Of a stretch of 64,000 nt of DNA, positions 39,601 to 52,500 are shown piece by piece. The stretch is from Agelas oroides (Eukaryota > Porifera > Demospongiae > Agelasida > Agelasidae). The notes beneath the pieces are model-generated. The model made no database searches. It was not told the DNA's origin and saw nothing but the letters and a program-made list of their open reading frames with translations. Both the position numbers and the translations under genes were made by a program. Position 1 is the stretch's first letter. Every line of letters starts with the position of its first letter. Location: NCBI GenBank assembly GCA_949130485.1, contig OX422187.1, positions 2,949,659-3,013,658 of the forward strand. The letters run 5' to 3'.

Positions 39601-40845
39601 CTCATTCATCATAGAGCAAGCACCTGGGAAAGTAAGTTGTGCTACGAAACACTCCATTTTCGCTCAGTTAGTTTATTGCTCTGTTTGATGAATCAGTCAT
39701 CCATATAATTTGTATGTGTCTACTCACAATGCATACTACACAATGGTTGAACACTCATGACAAGTAGGTCTGTAGTTTACAGTTTGTAGCTGTAGTTTAC
39801 AGCTTGTAGTTGGTGTTGTAATTATACAATGTCACATACACCACACATACACAACTCAGGGTATCATGTACATACATACCTGTCGTCCTTTCCAATTCCA
39901 AGAAAACAGAGGAACCGCACCCTGTGTTCACGTATCACTCTGTCAGTCTGTGAAAGGTCAAAGGTGAACCATAACTGTCTGAACCAGACATATTATGAGC
40001 ATGTCAACTAATCCTCTTTAAATGCATTGACATTAAAACAATATTAGTGACCTTGCTTGCCATTGACACCTTGAAGTGAGAAGTTGCTATGTTGACACTG
40101 TGATATCGCACTGATCATACCTTGATATCAGTGATCTTGATGTGAGAAGTTGCTATGTTGACACTGTGATATCGCACTGACCATACCTTGATATCAGTGA
40201 TCTTGATGTGAGAAGTTGCTATGTTGACACTGTGATATCGCACTGACCATACCTTGATATCAATGATCTTGAAGTGAGAGATTGCTATGTTGACACTGTG
40301 ATATCGCACTGACCATACCTTGATATCAGTGATCTTGAAGTGAGAGATTGCTATGTTGACACTGTGATATCGCACTGACCATACCTTGATATCAATGATC
40401 TTGAAGTGAGAGATTGCTATGTTGACACTGTGATATCGCACTGATCATACCTTGATATCAGTGATCTTGATGTGAGAAGTTGCTATGTTGACACTGTTAT
40501 ATCGCACTGATCGTACCTTGATATCAGTGATCTTGATGTGAGAAGTTGCTATGTCGACATTAACATCGATCCAGTAAGACTGCTGGGCAGGGGTCGACAG
40601 TTTGTCCACAGCTTCATTCAAAACGGCCATGCCTACAGAATTAAGAAAAATGTTTTAAATAGAAGCACACAGTTATATACAAGATAGTTGTGTTATTGCA
40701 CTTCACAGATTTGGGTGTTAAGTTTCATCATTTGTTATACCAAGAGAAATGTTAAATTTCGCGATCTACGGTATCTACCTACCTACCTATCCATCTATCT
40801 ATCTATCTATCTGTCTATCTGTCTATCTGTCTATCTATCTGTCTG

Positions 40846-40925
<80 letters not shown>

Positions 40926-41310
40926 GCTAGCTAGCTAGCAACACAGATCCAGTATTGTACTTACCAACAGCCTTGCCAACTTCACAAGAGCCAACGTAGG
41001 TACAGGCAATTCTGGTGTACCTGTCTGACCCCCCATGCACGGCACCACTAGAGGAGGACGTGTTTAGGGGACTCCTCCCCCTTCTCCCGGCCATCAACGC
41101 TGTGGACTCTGTCATTGCATCAGAGGAACTAGAAGTGGTCGATTGGACTGTACACGTGTATGTGTGTGTGTGTGGGGGGGGGGGGGGGGGGACACATGAT
41201 TGTATGTTACTCACATGAGTATCACATGACAATCATGTGACAGAGAAACTAGAAGTGGTTGGTCGAGCTATACAAGTGAACATATAGAGTGGAGGATGTA
41301 AGACTGATGC

Positions 41311-41357
<47 letters not shown>

Positions 41358-43449
41358 CCACTCTCCCCAGATATTGTACTAGTGCTGGCCATGGAGCTCC
41401 CCGACGTCGTGAGTGGACTCTCTCTCAACCTCCCTTTCTCCCTCTGATGGCTCTCCAGCAGAGCTCTTGCCACCGCCCTGGCTGGCATGTCACATCGGAA
41501 CACATGGCACTTGTGCTTGTGAGTCTTGGGGTCTCGAGCCACATAGCCAAACTCCCTGCCGGGGAAAGAGGGAGAAGGGAGAAGAAGTAGTGGTAATCAT
41601 TGCTCTAGAAAACACACATGAGAACACACATGCAAGACGTGTTGTAGTCCTTCCATCACTCTACGTCCCCTTCCCTCCTTCCCTCCTTCAGTCCTTTCCC
41701 TCCCTCCATCTATCCAACCATAATTTCCTCCTTCCTTCTCCACTTTGTCCTTCATCTGCTATTATAACCTTTGCTCTTCCCTCTTAATTTTCTTTCCTCC
41801 CTTCTTCTGCTCTTCCCTCTTAAATTGCCTTCAGTGTTAATAATTCCCTCCTTCCTTGACTCCTTCCCCTCCTCTCTGTCTTCAAAATTTTCTCTTTTTC
41901 CTGTCCAAATAAACATTTCTTATTTTCGTAACCCCACACTAGGCCTTTCTTTCCATTTTATCCCCCTCCTTCCCTTCCTGTTTCCCCTCGACTCACTTTT
42001 CATTCTCTAGTCCAATCCCCCACACGCGTATCTTGTTAATTGGTTGCACTGTGATGGCGTTGCAAGTCTCCGGATCCAACCACTTGAGATCCATTCCCTG
42101 GACTTGGAGGAACACTACACGACCCTATAAGAACATGAGAAGGGAGAGAAAGGGAGAAAGAGAGAGAAAGAGAGAGAAAGAGAGAGAAAGAGAGAGAGAG
42201 GGAGAGCGGAGGACAGTCAAGTCATTATAATGTTACTCAACCTCTCATCACTCACAGCCTTCCACAAAGATGGTTTCTCACTCCAGCACAGCCTCACACT
42301 ATCACACTATCACACTACACTAAAATATGCACATACCGTATCTCAAAACACTATGACAGTCACGTAGCTACAACTGAAATCAATAAACTTGGAAGCTATG
42401 CAGTATACACACACAAGAAGTCTGACGCATGCCAATTCATGACTTTCCATTTAATGCCCACACATCACAGAATCATTCACTAAACAGTGAAGGCATTGTG
42501 ACCTCTTGTCACTGTCTACATTCCTCCATTTTCAACAGGAGTAGCTTCACACGAGTCGAACACTTCCAGCAAAGGACACAAAGCCTTAGTTGTCATTCAC
42601 ATCTGAAAGCGCTTTTAAGCACTACATACATGTACAAGCATTTGAGTTTGAAATTCAAAATTCAAAAATGAAGCCAGCTGTAATTTCTTTATAACGCTCT
42701 CTGGCTATATACACAAGGTGGGGACAGGTCCTAAGTTGTTGTGATTCAGAAATGCTGTTTTGGTGTCCATTATTCCACATACTCCACATACTGATGGATT
42801 GAGCAAGCATACCTTGATAATTAAGTAAAGTGGTATCACATGATCGTTAAGACATATTACTTTTGTTACCTTGGTAATGACATATTTCAATATCATGTTT
42901 TTCCATGTGTACACAGATAGACGCACGCACACTGTCATATACATGAACAATCAACGAACCACATCTCCGTAAAAAAAAAAAGGCCTAGATGTTATGCAAA
43001 GTCACCCACTGCGCAGGATGCGTTTTGGCCAATACCAGGCTTCATCAGCTGCGCTGGGGTGACCGGGAGATGGGGACTGCTATCTCATGCACAAAATGCA
43101 ATCAGCGTGGCTGGCCTTATCCAAAAGGTCAGCAGAAGCATGCAGTTGTTCTTCACAAACTCAAGCAAACATGTCTTCTCATATTATGTACACTTGCGTA
43201 GCATGTGCAACAGTGCATTTAGCCTTCCATCTTCCTCACCCATTCCAACCTTCTACATATACGCATCTCTTCCCATACATATATACACCTCCCCTCCCTC
43301 CCCTACACACCTTCCCTCCCTCCCCTATGCACCTCCAACTCCAAACTCAATATACCACCTTTCTTCATTACAGTACTCCACTCTCATATCTCACACCCTA
43401 TCCTCACATGCACACGCGCGCACACACGCACGCACGCACGCACGCACGC

Positions 43450-43547
<98 letters not shown>

Positions 43548-46500
43548 TCTCTTCACGATGGTTAGAGCTTTTTCTCTTCCGCTTGCTCTCTCTTCCAGCG
43601 GTTATCTTGTCGATGCACGAGTGTACCACTTTCACACACTGCCCAGGAATTAGCTCCGACTCGGCTACAGGAGAGTCACCCAGGTAATGAGCCATAAAGG
43701 TCGGTGCCTTTGTCTTCCGTCTCTCAGCTTGGGAAGGAGGGGGGGACTTTTCTCGCTGTAATTTGGACTCTCCTGCTTCATCTTCCCAGGAACAGTCCAA
43801 CGATGATAGACTCTGTATAACAAATGGTGGTAGGACTCTGTTGTGACAAGCTGTTGTGAGTTCCTAGCCATCATCCTAACACTCACCACCCTCCCCTCCC
43901 ACCCCAGTTCACCCAACACCCACACCACCCCCGCCCCTGGCCATCTACCACTGTCCCTCTCCCACCTCCCTCCCTAACCCGCCCGTCCTCCACTCACCAA
44001 TCTCCTCAGCTCTTCTCCAGTCGGCCTTGTGTACTGGGTCCTTCCGGTAGGCACGTGCCAGTAGTACAGGTTTCCTCCTTCGTCTGTCATCCTCTTCCAC
44101 CCTTTCGGGAGCTTCTCTTCACCAGGAGGAGGGGTCCTCTTGTCGCTCTCCAACCAGCTTGCACGAATGGCAGACATCAGGGCATTCACGTCCTCCACAC
44201 TCCCTACCTCATCTCTCCCTGCCTGTTTCCATTCTGGAATATCTATGTCTTCATAGCAATGCTGTAAAAGACGTAGCTTGCGAAGGTAGAATGCTTCCTC
44301 TGAGACTCGAGCTGGCTTCTTCAAGTGTGGAAAGACATTGTCCAGGTCACCAGACACCCGAAGAAGATTTGGCTGTGAAGTGCTCATGGAGAGTTCTTTC
44401 TTCCTCACAGGAGCTGGGGCTGTCATAAAATCAGATCCATCCCAATCCATGTCTGGTTCGTCCAGATTCGACAGGCTCTTGGAAGGGCTCGGAGTGAGAG
44501 TACCTTTCTTGTCCGTAACTTCCTCATACAGATGGGGTTTTCGTCGAAACTCGTGCCACTTCGGAGGACCAGCAGGAACTTTCTGCATTTTGCTATACTC
44601 ATTGGGGTTGGTACCCTTGAGCCTCAAGGAATTTTGAAGTGATCTGATGCACCTATAATTAGAGAGTGTGTTATGATACAACCCGAAATGTGGAATTAAC
44701 AATAGTACACAGGCCAGAGGAAGTGTTTGGTTTCAAATCTGTGTAACGTTATGAACAAGAGTGAAATATGAGCAAGGTTGTGCATTACATTACCATGATA
44801 AGACATCCGAGTTCAGTGATGTTATCTTTTTGTCTACTTCCTGGGCCGTGTGGGAGGGGGAAAATGGCCTGGTACCCACCTGCTTGTGCATGTGAGTCAG
44901 TTTCGGTGGCTACCTGGACATTTTTCTCCTCCCATACAGCTTGGGAACGAGGTTAACAATCTCTACACAAATTGTAGAGCCAGGTACAAAGTGTGTATTC
45001 TGTTCCCTCCAAGCACTTTCAGTTCCAGGAGCTGATCTCCCAAGGGGAGGAGGCTAAAAGAGTTGTTCAGGTGGGAAGCAACAGGTGGGACTCAAACCTG
45101 AAACTTTTGGTCCACAGCTGACTCTTGTACCCTTAGCCAGTGTGGCCACAAGCAACTAGCCAACATGACTTCGAGGGTAGGCACACACAACCATTGCGGA
45201 GCCAGGTGTCTTGCTGCCAAAGACTAGTCATAAGTCTTATGTCCACAGCCTAAGGCAAACAAAAACAAAGCCTCACTACACAAAAACACTTTGATAAGAC
45301 AGGTTTACCAGTTGCACTAGCTACCTGCTTCCCGTTTACATACCCTTCAGTTAATACATCCCACACGCAGCCGAGTTGAAAACACAGAATAAAAGCTCCA
45401 AAACCCTTCATGTGCTTCAATAATCAGCAAAAAAAAAAACAGTTACCATGGTGATGACTACATTGAATGATCACAGTGAGAAGTTCAGCAAGAAATGCTT
45501 CTGTCGTACAAATAGATAAAATGCTGGTATACGGCATTCTGTGTGCAACAACGTGAGCGAACTGATGTAGAAATTTGTACTCGTACTCCACCGAGCAGCC
45601 GCATACTGTCACTCGACTGTCCATTGTAGCGAAGTTAGTGTTATGCCAAACTATAGCCGAATGGTAGCTTAACACCATTAACAACTGGCCCTTTCAAAGA
45701 ACCCTGTACACTGTACCAGGTGTTTACGTCCAACACACTAACAGACCAGCACTGACCCTCGTGCTTATGACGTAATCCCATTGAAACCAGCTGCCTAGAA
45801 AGAAGTCTATAATTAGGTGAACAAGATCTACCATAGATCAGGAAATTTTCACGTTAAAATAATTTTCTTGCAACGTAGCATGTATATGTATTTACATTCT
45901 TTTCAAGCATTTTTTTTTCACTTGTTTTTCATGCCACTGAAAATATTCTAGCAGTAAAATTTCCCTGATCTATGATCTTGTGTACGTGGGAAACCCTTCT
46001 GTAAAACAAACCACTGACTTGTTTACTGGCTCCAGTCCACTGTCTTCTTCCTCTGTGCTTTCATCCTCCTCCGTAGACTCTTCTTCTTCCTCCAGTGGGC
46101 CTCTGGGAGAGATGAGGGGAGAGGTGGAGGAACGGACTCTCCGCAGAGTGACTCCCGAGCGGAGCAGAAGAGCCTGCTTTGACAAGTCTAGTATTGAGCA
46201 TCTTTGGAGATCATCACCCTGAGAGGGTCTACGAAGAGTGATGTTCAACGATTGCAATCGTCTACTGTTTGCTGGGAAATTGTACTCCCTTTGGTCAAAC
46301 AATGCATCCAACTTTCCATCATCGAGAGGTTTCGCCTTTGATTGCATAGGGCTCCGAACTCTCCTATTCCTAGCCTCCTCATCACCCCCATGGACTGCAA
46401 CACGCTTTGGAAGAGGGGGTGGGGTGCTTGCAAGCTCTCGATCGTCCCCAGGATCACTGTTGCTCCCATCATGTTTAGAAAGAGGGGGTGGGGTGTTGGC

Positions 46501-49500
46501 AAGGCCTCGTTTTGGAAGAGGGGGTGGAGTGCTAGTGAGGCTTCTACTATCTCTGGGATCACTGTTACCCCCGTCAACCAAACTCCGTTTCGAAAGAGGG
46601 GGTGGGGTGCTAGCGAGGCTTCTACTATCTCTGGGGTCACTGTTACTCCCGTCAACCAAACTCCGTTTCGAAAGAGGGGGTGGGGTGCTAGCGAGGCTTC
46701 TACTATCTCTGGGGTCACTGTTACTCCCGTCAACCAAACTCCGTTTCGAAAGAGGGGGTGGGGTGCTAGCGAGGCTTCTACTATCTCTGGGATCACTGTT
46801 ACCCCCGTCAACCAAACTCCGTTTCGAAAGAGGGGGTGGGGTGCTAGCGAGGCTTCTACTATCTCTGGGGTCACTGTTACCCCCGTCAACCAAACTCCGT
46901 TTCGAAAGAGGGGGTGGGGTGCTAGCGAGGTCTCTACTATCTCTGGGATCACTGTTACTCCCGTCAACCAAACTCCGTTTCGAAAGAGGGGGTGGGGTGC
47001 TAGCGAGGCCTCTACTATCACTGTTACCCCCGTCACCCAAACTCCGCTTTGGAAGAGGGGGTGGGGTGCTAGCGAGGCGTCTGTGGGGGAGGCCATGTGC
47101 CAAAGTGGAGTGCATTATCTGCTGGGAGGATGGGCGATCGTCACCATGTCTCTGTGATTGCAGCACAGCCAGCCTCTTCTGCACCTCATGGTTAACAACC
47201 ATAAAGCTATTGTCTGGTGACAGAGTGTGGGGTGTGTGGAGGGAGTATGGGTGTATGCGGGGATACACAGGTGCAAAAGTCAAACATGCTTGTGAAAAGC
47301 AATACTGACCCAATAATCAAATGTCTACTTTCCAGTTGTAAACATCCAAGATCACTAGGCGATATACCTACATTGTGTAATTAATACCTGTTAAACCTGT
47401 TGTACTACTAAAATCTCTGTATCTATGTGCATAAAAACCAAGTGTTTGATATTGTTATACATAATGTAGGGTCGTTAATTCACTGCACGAGGCCGTTTAC
47501 TTCTCTCCCACACAAGTAGGTATTGTGGTAGCTCTACCTACATTGAACTCAGAAATACACTACATATATAGCAACACCTGCGTACTAGTAATCCCTGTTG
47601 TACCAGCAACACCTGCGTACTAGTAATCCCTGCCATACTAGTAATCCCTGCCATACTAGTAATCCCTGTTGTACTGCGTACTAGTAATCCCTGCCATACT
47701 AGTAATCCCTGTTGTACCAGCAACACCTGCGTACTAGTAATCCCTGCCATACTAGTAATCCCTGCGTACTAGTAATCCCTGGCATACTAGTAACCCCTGC
47801 GTACTAGTAATCCCTGCCATACTAGTAATCCCTGCTGTACTAGTAATCCCTGGCATACTAGTAATCCCTGGCATACTAGTAACCCCTGCGTACTAGTAAT
47901 CCCTGCCGTACTAGTAATCCCTGTTGTACTAGCAACACCTGCATACTAGTAATCCCTGTTGTACTAGTAATCCCTGCCATACTAGTAATCCCTGCCGTAC
48001 TAGTAATCCCTGCCATACTAGTAATCCCTGGCATACTAGTAATCCCTGCCATACTAGTAATCCCTGTTGTACTAGCAACACCTGCATACTAGTAATCCCT
48101 GCCGTACTAGTAATCCCTGTTGTACTAGCAACACCTGCATACTAGTAATCCCTGCCATACTAGTAATCCCTGTTGTACCAGCAACACCTGCGTACTAGTA
48201 ATCCCTGTTGTACTAGTAATCCCTGCCGTACTAGTAATCCCTGCGTACTAGTAATCCCTGCGGTACTAGTAATCCCTGGCATACTAGTAATCCCTGCCAT
48301 ACTAGTAATCCCTGTTGTACCAGCAACACCTGCGTACTAGTAATCCCTGTTGTACTAGTAATCTCTGCTGTACTAGTAATCTCTGCCATACTAGTAATCC
48401 CTGTTGTACTAGCAACACCTGTGTACTAGTAATCCCTGCCGTACAAGAAAGACTGGTCTTACTAGCAATAACTGTCGGAAAAAGATCAAAGCACGTTACC
48501 AGGTATTACAGTTGCATCGTTGTAAACCAATTTATGAAGCCAGTCTACCAGCACACTTTGTAGCTCTTCAGCAGTGATCAGCCAAAGTTTTCCCACACTT
48601 CTAGGCATTCCACAGGAGGATAACTTATGATACACCATCAATGCAATGGTTTCTACCCTCAGGGCATCATTACGAGCAATTTGTAAATGTGCAAATTTTA
48701 GACACCTGAGCAGAATCTGAAGCCTGAAACCAGATTAAATCACAACTCTAGAAAGCCTAGAAGTGTGGGAAATGTTATCTTTCCCCGCTGCAAAGTCCAC
48801 ACAAACTCAAACTTCAGCAGTGAATCAGGTGATACATTGTTGTTTTCTGCCTGTAGGTTAGACAGTGCTACTATGTTCTGCCTGTAGGTTAGACAGTGCT
48901 ACTACGTTCTGCCTGTAGGTTAGACAGTGCTACTATGTTCTGCCTGTAGGTTAGACAGTGCTACTATGTTCTGCCTGTAGGTTAGACAGTGCTACTACGT
49001 TCTGCCTGTAGGTTAGACAGTGCTACTATGTTCTGCCTGTAGGTTAGACAGTGCTACTATGTTCTGCCTGTAGGTTAGACAGTGCTACTATGTTCTGCCT
49101 GTAGGTTAGACAGTGCTACTATGTTCTGCCTGTAGGTTAGACAGTGCTACTACGTTCTGCCTGTAGGTTAGACAGTGCTACTATGTTCTGCCTGTAGGTT
49201 AGACAGTGCTACTATGTTCTGCCTGTAGGTTAGACAGTGCTACTACGTTCTGCCTGTAGGTTAGACAGTGCTACTATGTTCTGCCTGTAGGTTAGACAGT
49301 GCTACTATGTTCTGCCTGTAGGTTAGACAGTGCTACTATGTTCTGCCTGTAGGTTAGACAGTGCTACTACGTTCTGCCTGTAGGTTAGACAGTGCTACTA
49401 TGTTCTGCCTGTAGGTTAGACAGTGCTACTATGTTCTGCCTGTAGGTTAGACAGTGCTACTATGTTCTGCCTGTAGGTTAGACAGTGCTACTATGTTCTG

Positions 49501-52500
49501 CCTGTAGGTTAGACAGTGCTACTATGTTCTGCCTGTAGGTTAGACAGTGCTACTATGTTCTGCCTGTAGGTTAGACAGTGCTACTATGTTCTGTCCATAG
49601 GTTAGACAGTGCTACTACGTTCTGCCTGTAGGTTAGACAGTGCTACTACGTTTTTGGGACATATTTGCTGTTAGGATGTGAATGATAGGAAAGTGTAGAA
49701 AGAGCTGATGATCACTGAGAATTGAGCCTGGGCCCCTACATATGATGGACTCAAAACCACAGTGGGCTAAATTAGGGGTGACTTCCTCAGGATGGTCTGA
49801 CTTCACTTCCCTCTGTTGTGAGGCTCTAGCTGCTCTTGTACACCTCGGCTCATCTCCTCTTCCTCCCGTGCGGGGAAGAGGAAATAAGGCTGGGGACGAG
49901 GTTAGGGCAAATGGTTCTTGTACACCTCTAACACTTTGCCTCCTGTAGTTAAGGGTGAGTCATACCCCGGCCAAATGATAGCTTCTCCTCCTTCTTGGCG
50001 TTGTGATGACCTACTGATGTACAACCTAGCCTTGTTCTTAGGACCCAGCAGCGCTTGTCACTAGCATTACAAAACACATGAAGAATTTCGGCTTGCAAGC
50101 GACAAACACTGTTGGAACCTGAAAATTTGGCTAAGTTAACGTTATAATGCACGGTGTTCAACACCTGTCAAGGGTTGGGGAGACATTCTAAGTAGATTCT
50201 CTTGGTACATTAGCACTCTGTTAGACATATTGGCCTTAGACTAGACATTAAAAATGCGTTAAGGCCTGCTCAATCAGCTGGCTTGTGAACATGTAGGTAT
50301 ACAGTAAACTGCCTGTGGTTTACCCTGCTACATTACAGCTGTACCGATGTTTTCTAGGTAAAAGACTGCTCTAATTCTAAGGTACGTACACTACCAGGTA
50401 CCTATGTTACTGGACAATTCTAGGTACGTACACTACCAGGTACCTATGTTAGGAGACAATTCTAAGGTACATACACTACCAGGTACCTATGTTATGAGAC
50501 AATTCTAAGGTACATACACTACCAGGTACCTATGTTATGAGACAATTCTAAGGTACGTACACTACCAGGTACCTATGTTACTGGACAATTCTAGGTACAT
50601 ACACTACCAGGTACCTATGTTACGAGACAATTCTAAGGTACGTACACTACCAGGCGTTTCTAGGTATGTGTATTAACAGGTAACTACATTATTGGCTCTC
50701 TGTGATCTGCAAAAACCAGGGCACAGCCCACATTAAAAGGCATCATCCCATTTCAACCACAGTTATCCAGTGTCTAATTGCCTATCTGGCATCAATCAGA
50801 TAGCCAGCTAGTACCAGAAAAATCAAGGTTACATAAATCAATTTGCTTACCTGATGACTGGGAGGATGAGTCTGGAAAGTCAACTTCCTCATAAGGTCCG
50901 GATAAAGCCATATCACGGTTGAGGGTGGAACGGGGGGAGGGGACAGGAGTTTCGTAAGGTTCTGGTTCTGGCTGAATCTCCCTCAGTAAAAGAGGGCTTC
51001 CTGTTCTTCTCTCAGCTTTATTCTCCACTAACTGGTCCAGTTTCACAACAGCATATGCTACAGGGTCGCTGAAAGGATCTTCATCACTCACAACGCGGTT
51101 GTGATCAATGTCAGCGTATTGATGAGCTGTCTTACTCACCTGGGGAGGAGGCTGTTTTTGCTCCTGCTCCTGCTCGTCCTGTTCACTTGATACAGTTGTG
51201 TTTTCTGGGAGAGAAATATCACTCGTTGAACCTTCAGACAGAGAGGCTGGACGTCCTTTGGCTCCCTTCTTCCAAGTATGTTCAACCAGTGCATACTCAT
51301 CCCCCATGGGGGCGACCTTGCGCTGTACAACCCTGGGCTGATGCGGAGGTTGGACTGTACCTTCCCCACTTGTTGCTGTTTTCACATCATCTTCAGTCTG
51401 GCTACTGTGACTTCCATCTTCCTGCTGCGTACTTATTCCAAAAGCTTCCCCACTTTTACCGGAGTCACCATTTTTATCCCCCTCTTGTTGTTGCTGATCA
51501 GTGGGAGACTTGATGTCCGTATCAGAGGAGGAGTGGGGTGACTCATAAAACCTCTCCGGGATAGGGGGTGGAGGAGTCATTGAGACATCCGAGTCGGCAT
51601 AATGCCTTTCTGGAAGCGGAGGGGGAGGACTACATATTTCACTCTCACAGTAGCGCCTCTCGGGAATCGCTGGTGGAGATTCTAGGCTGGAGAAGCTCCG
51701 AGAATCAGAAGCTGTATCCTCTTTGGAGGTTGGGGAAGAGGTGTTCTTCTGGGGGTGTGGCTTACCATTTTTCAGGACAATGTTCTCATAGTGGCGTCCC
51801 TTGGGAGGGTGTGATGGTAGGTTGTAGGAGGGTGAAGATTCAGGTGATCCTGTCCCACTGTGGCCGTTTGGGAGGTGTAAATTGGCAGTAGATGCTGAAG
51901 CTAGTATTCCTTCCTCCCCTTTCTCTTGCTGCTGTCCAGACACGTCAACACCATTCGACACAACTCCACTCTCGCCACGTTCCCTGATATCACTAGCTAC
52001 ACCTCCCTTTGCAGGGTGGGTGGACTCTGCATGGCTCTGTGAAGCTCCAGACTTTGTGAGAGGAGAGTTTGATTTCTGTTTCCGTCCAGGCTTGACATTG
52101 ATGTACGTGTGAGCCCTTACCACCTTATTGTGCTCCTTAGCTGTGTAGGAAGCAAGAAGGAAACGGAGTACACAAAGAATATATGGCTGCAACCCTACAG
52201 ATTTTGATGGCTCACACGACCGCCACCAAAATCTGTGGGCAGGGCAAAGGAACAGAAAACCACCACTGCAATTAGCCAGGCTCCTTAAGCCAACCTTTGT
52301 CATATAATTTACAAAGCTGGGAAAGAGCCCAGGATCAAGTATATTTGAAAACTTGTTTTGTGTCTATTGACTTGGAAATGTATACATGTAGCAATGGAGA
52401 ATATGCAGCAGTAGGTCATTAGTTACATGTATGTGTACTAAAACACAGTCTTATTCCAAAACTGCTGGATTGGGGTCTGGGAATGAGACTATGTGGTACA

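Larger units (their letters stand above)
39249..41147 (-). other. APBB: Fe65-like exons 8-11: PTB2
   Basis: Residues about 1366-1492: [76 protein letters not shown] and [13 protein letters not shown]. Exon 9 ends at the first of seven repeated donors of a 66-bp minisatellite. Confidence 0.87.
41356..43812 (-). other. APBB: Fe65-like exons 5-7: PTB1
   Basis: Residues about 1166-1300. Seen: [68 protein letters not shown] and [20 protein letters not shown], the strand and helix order of a PTB. Both exon 5 and exon 7 end at donors formed by GT microsatellites (43545 and 41355). Confidence 0.88.
47214..50850 (-). other. Fe65-like intron 2
   Basis: Over half of this intron is three minisatellites (47575-48446, 48846-49652, 50374-50660). 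The stretch 48450-48840 and the stretch 49660-50370 show no coding signal. Confidence 0.55.

Noticed and set aside
43059-43653. His/Thr repeat proteins over CA microsatellites (also at 224-589, 28842-29358, 34052-34544)
   Set aside because: Dinucleotide tracts are open in all frames; no gene context.
44580-44640. NPxY-type PTB ligand at TNPNEYSK in the Fe65-like exon 4
   Set aside because: The spacing is NPxxY, not NPxY.
46238-47308. Plus-strand open frame of about 356 codons opposite the Fe65-like exon 3
   Set aside because: It is the shadow of the 78-bp coding repeat. The minus strand has the splice sites, the matching phases and the sensible protein.
48846-49652. Regular 31-bp repeats resembling a CRISPR array
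   Set aside because: There are no spacers between units, no cas genes, and the context is an animal intron.
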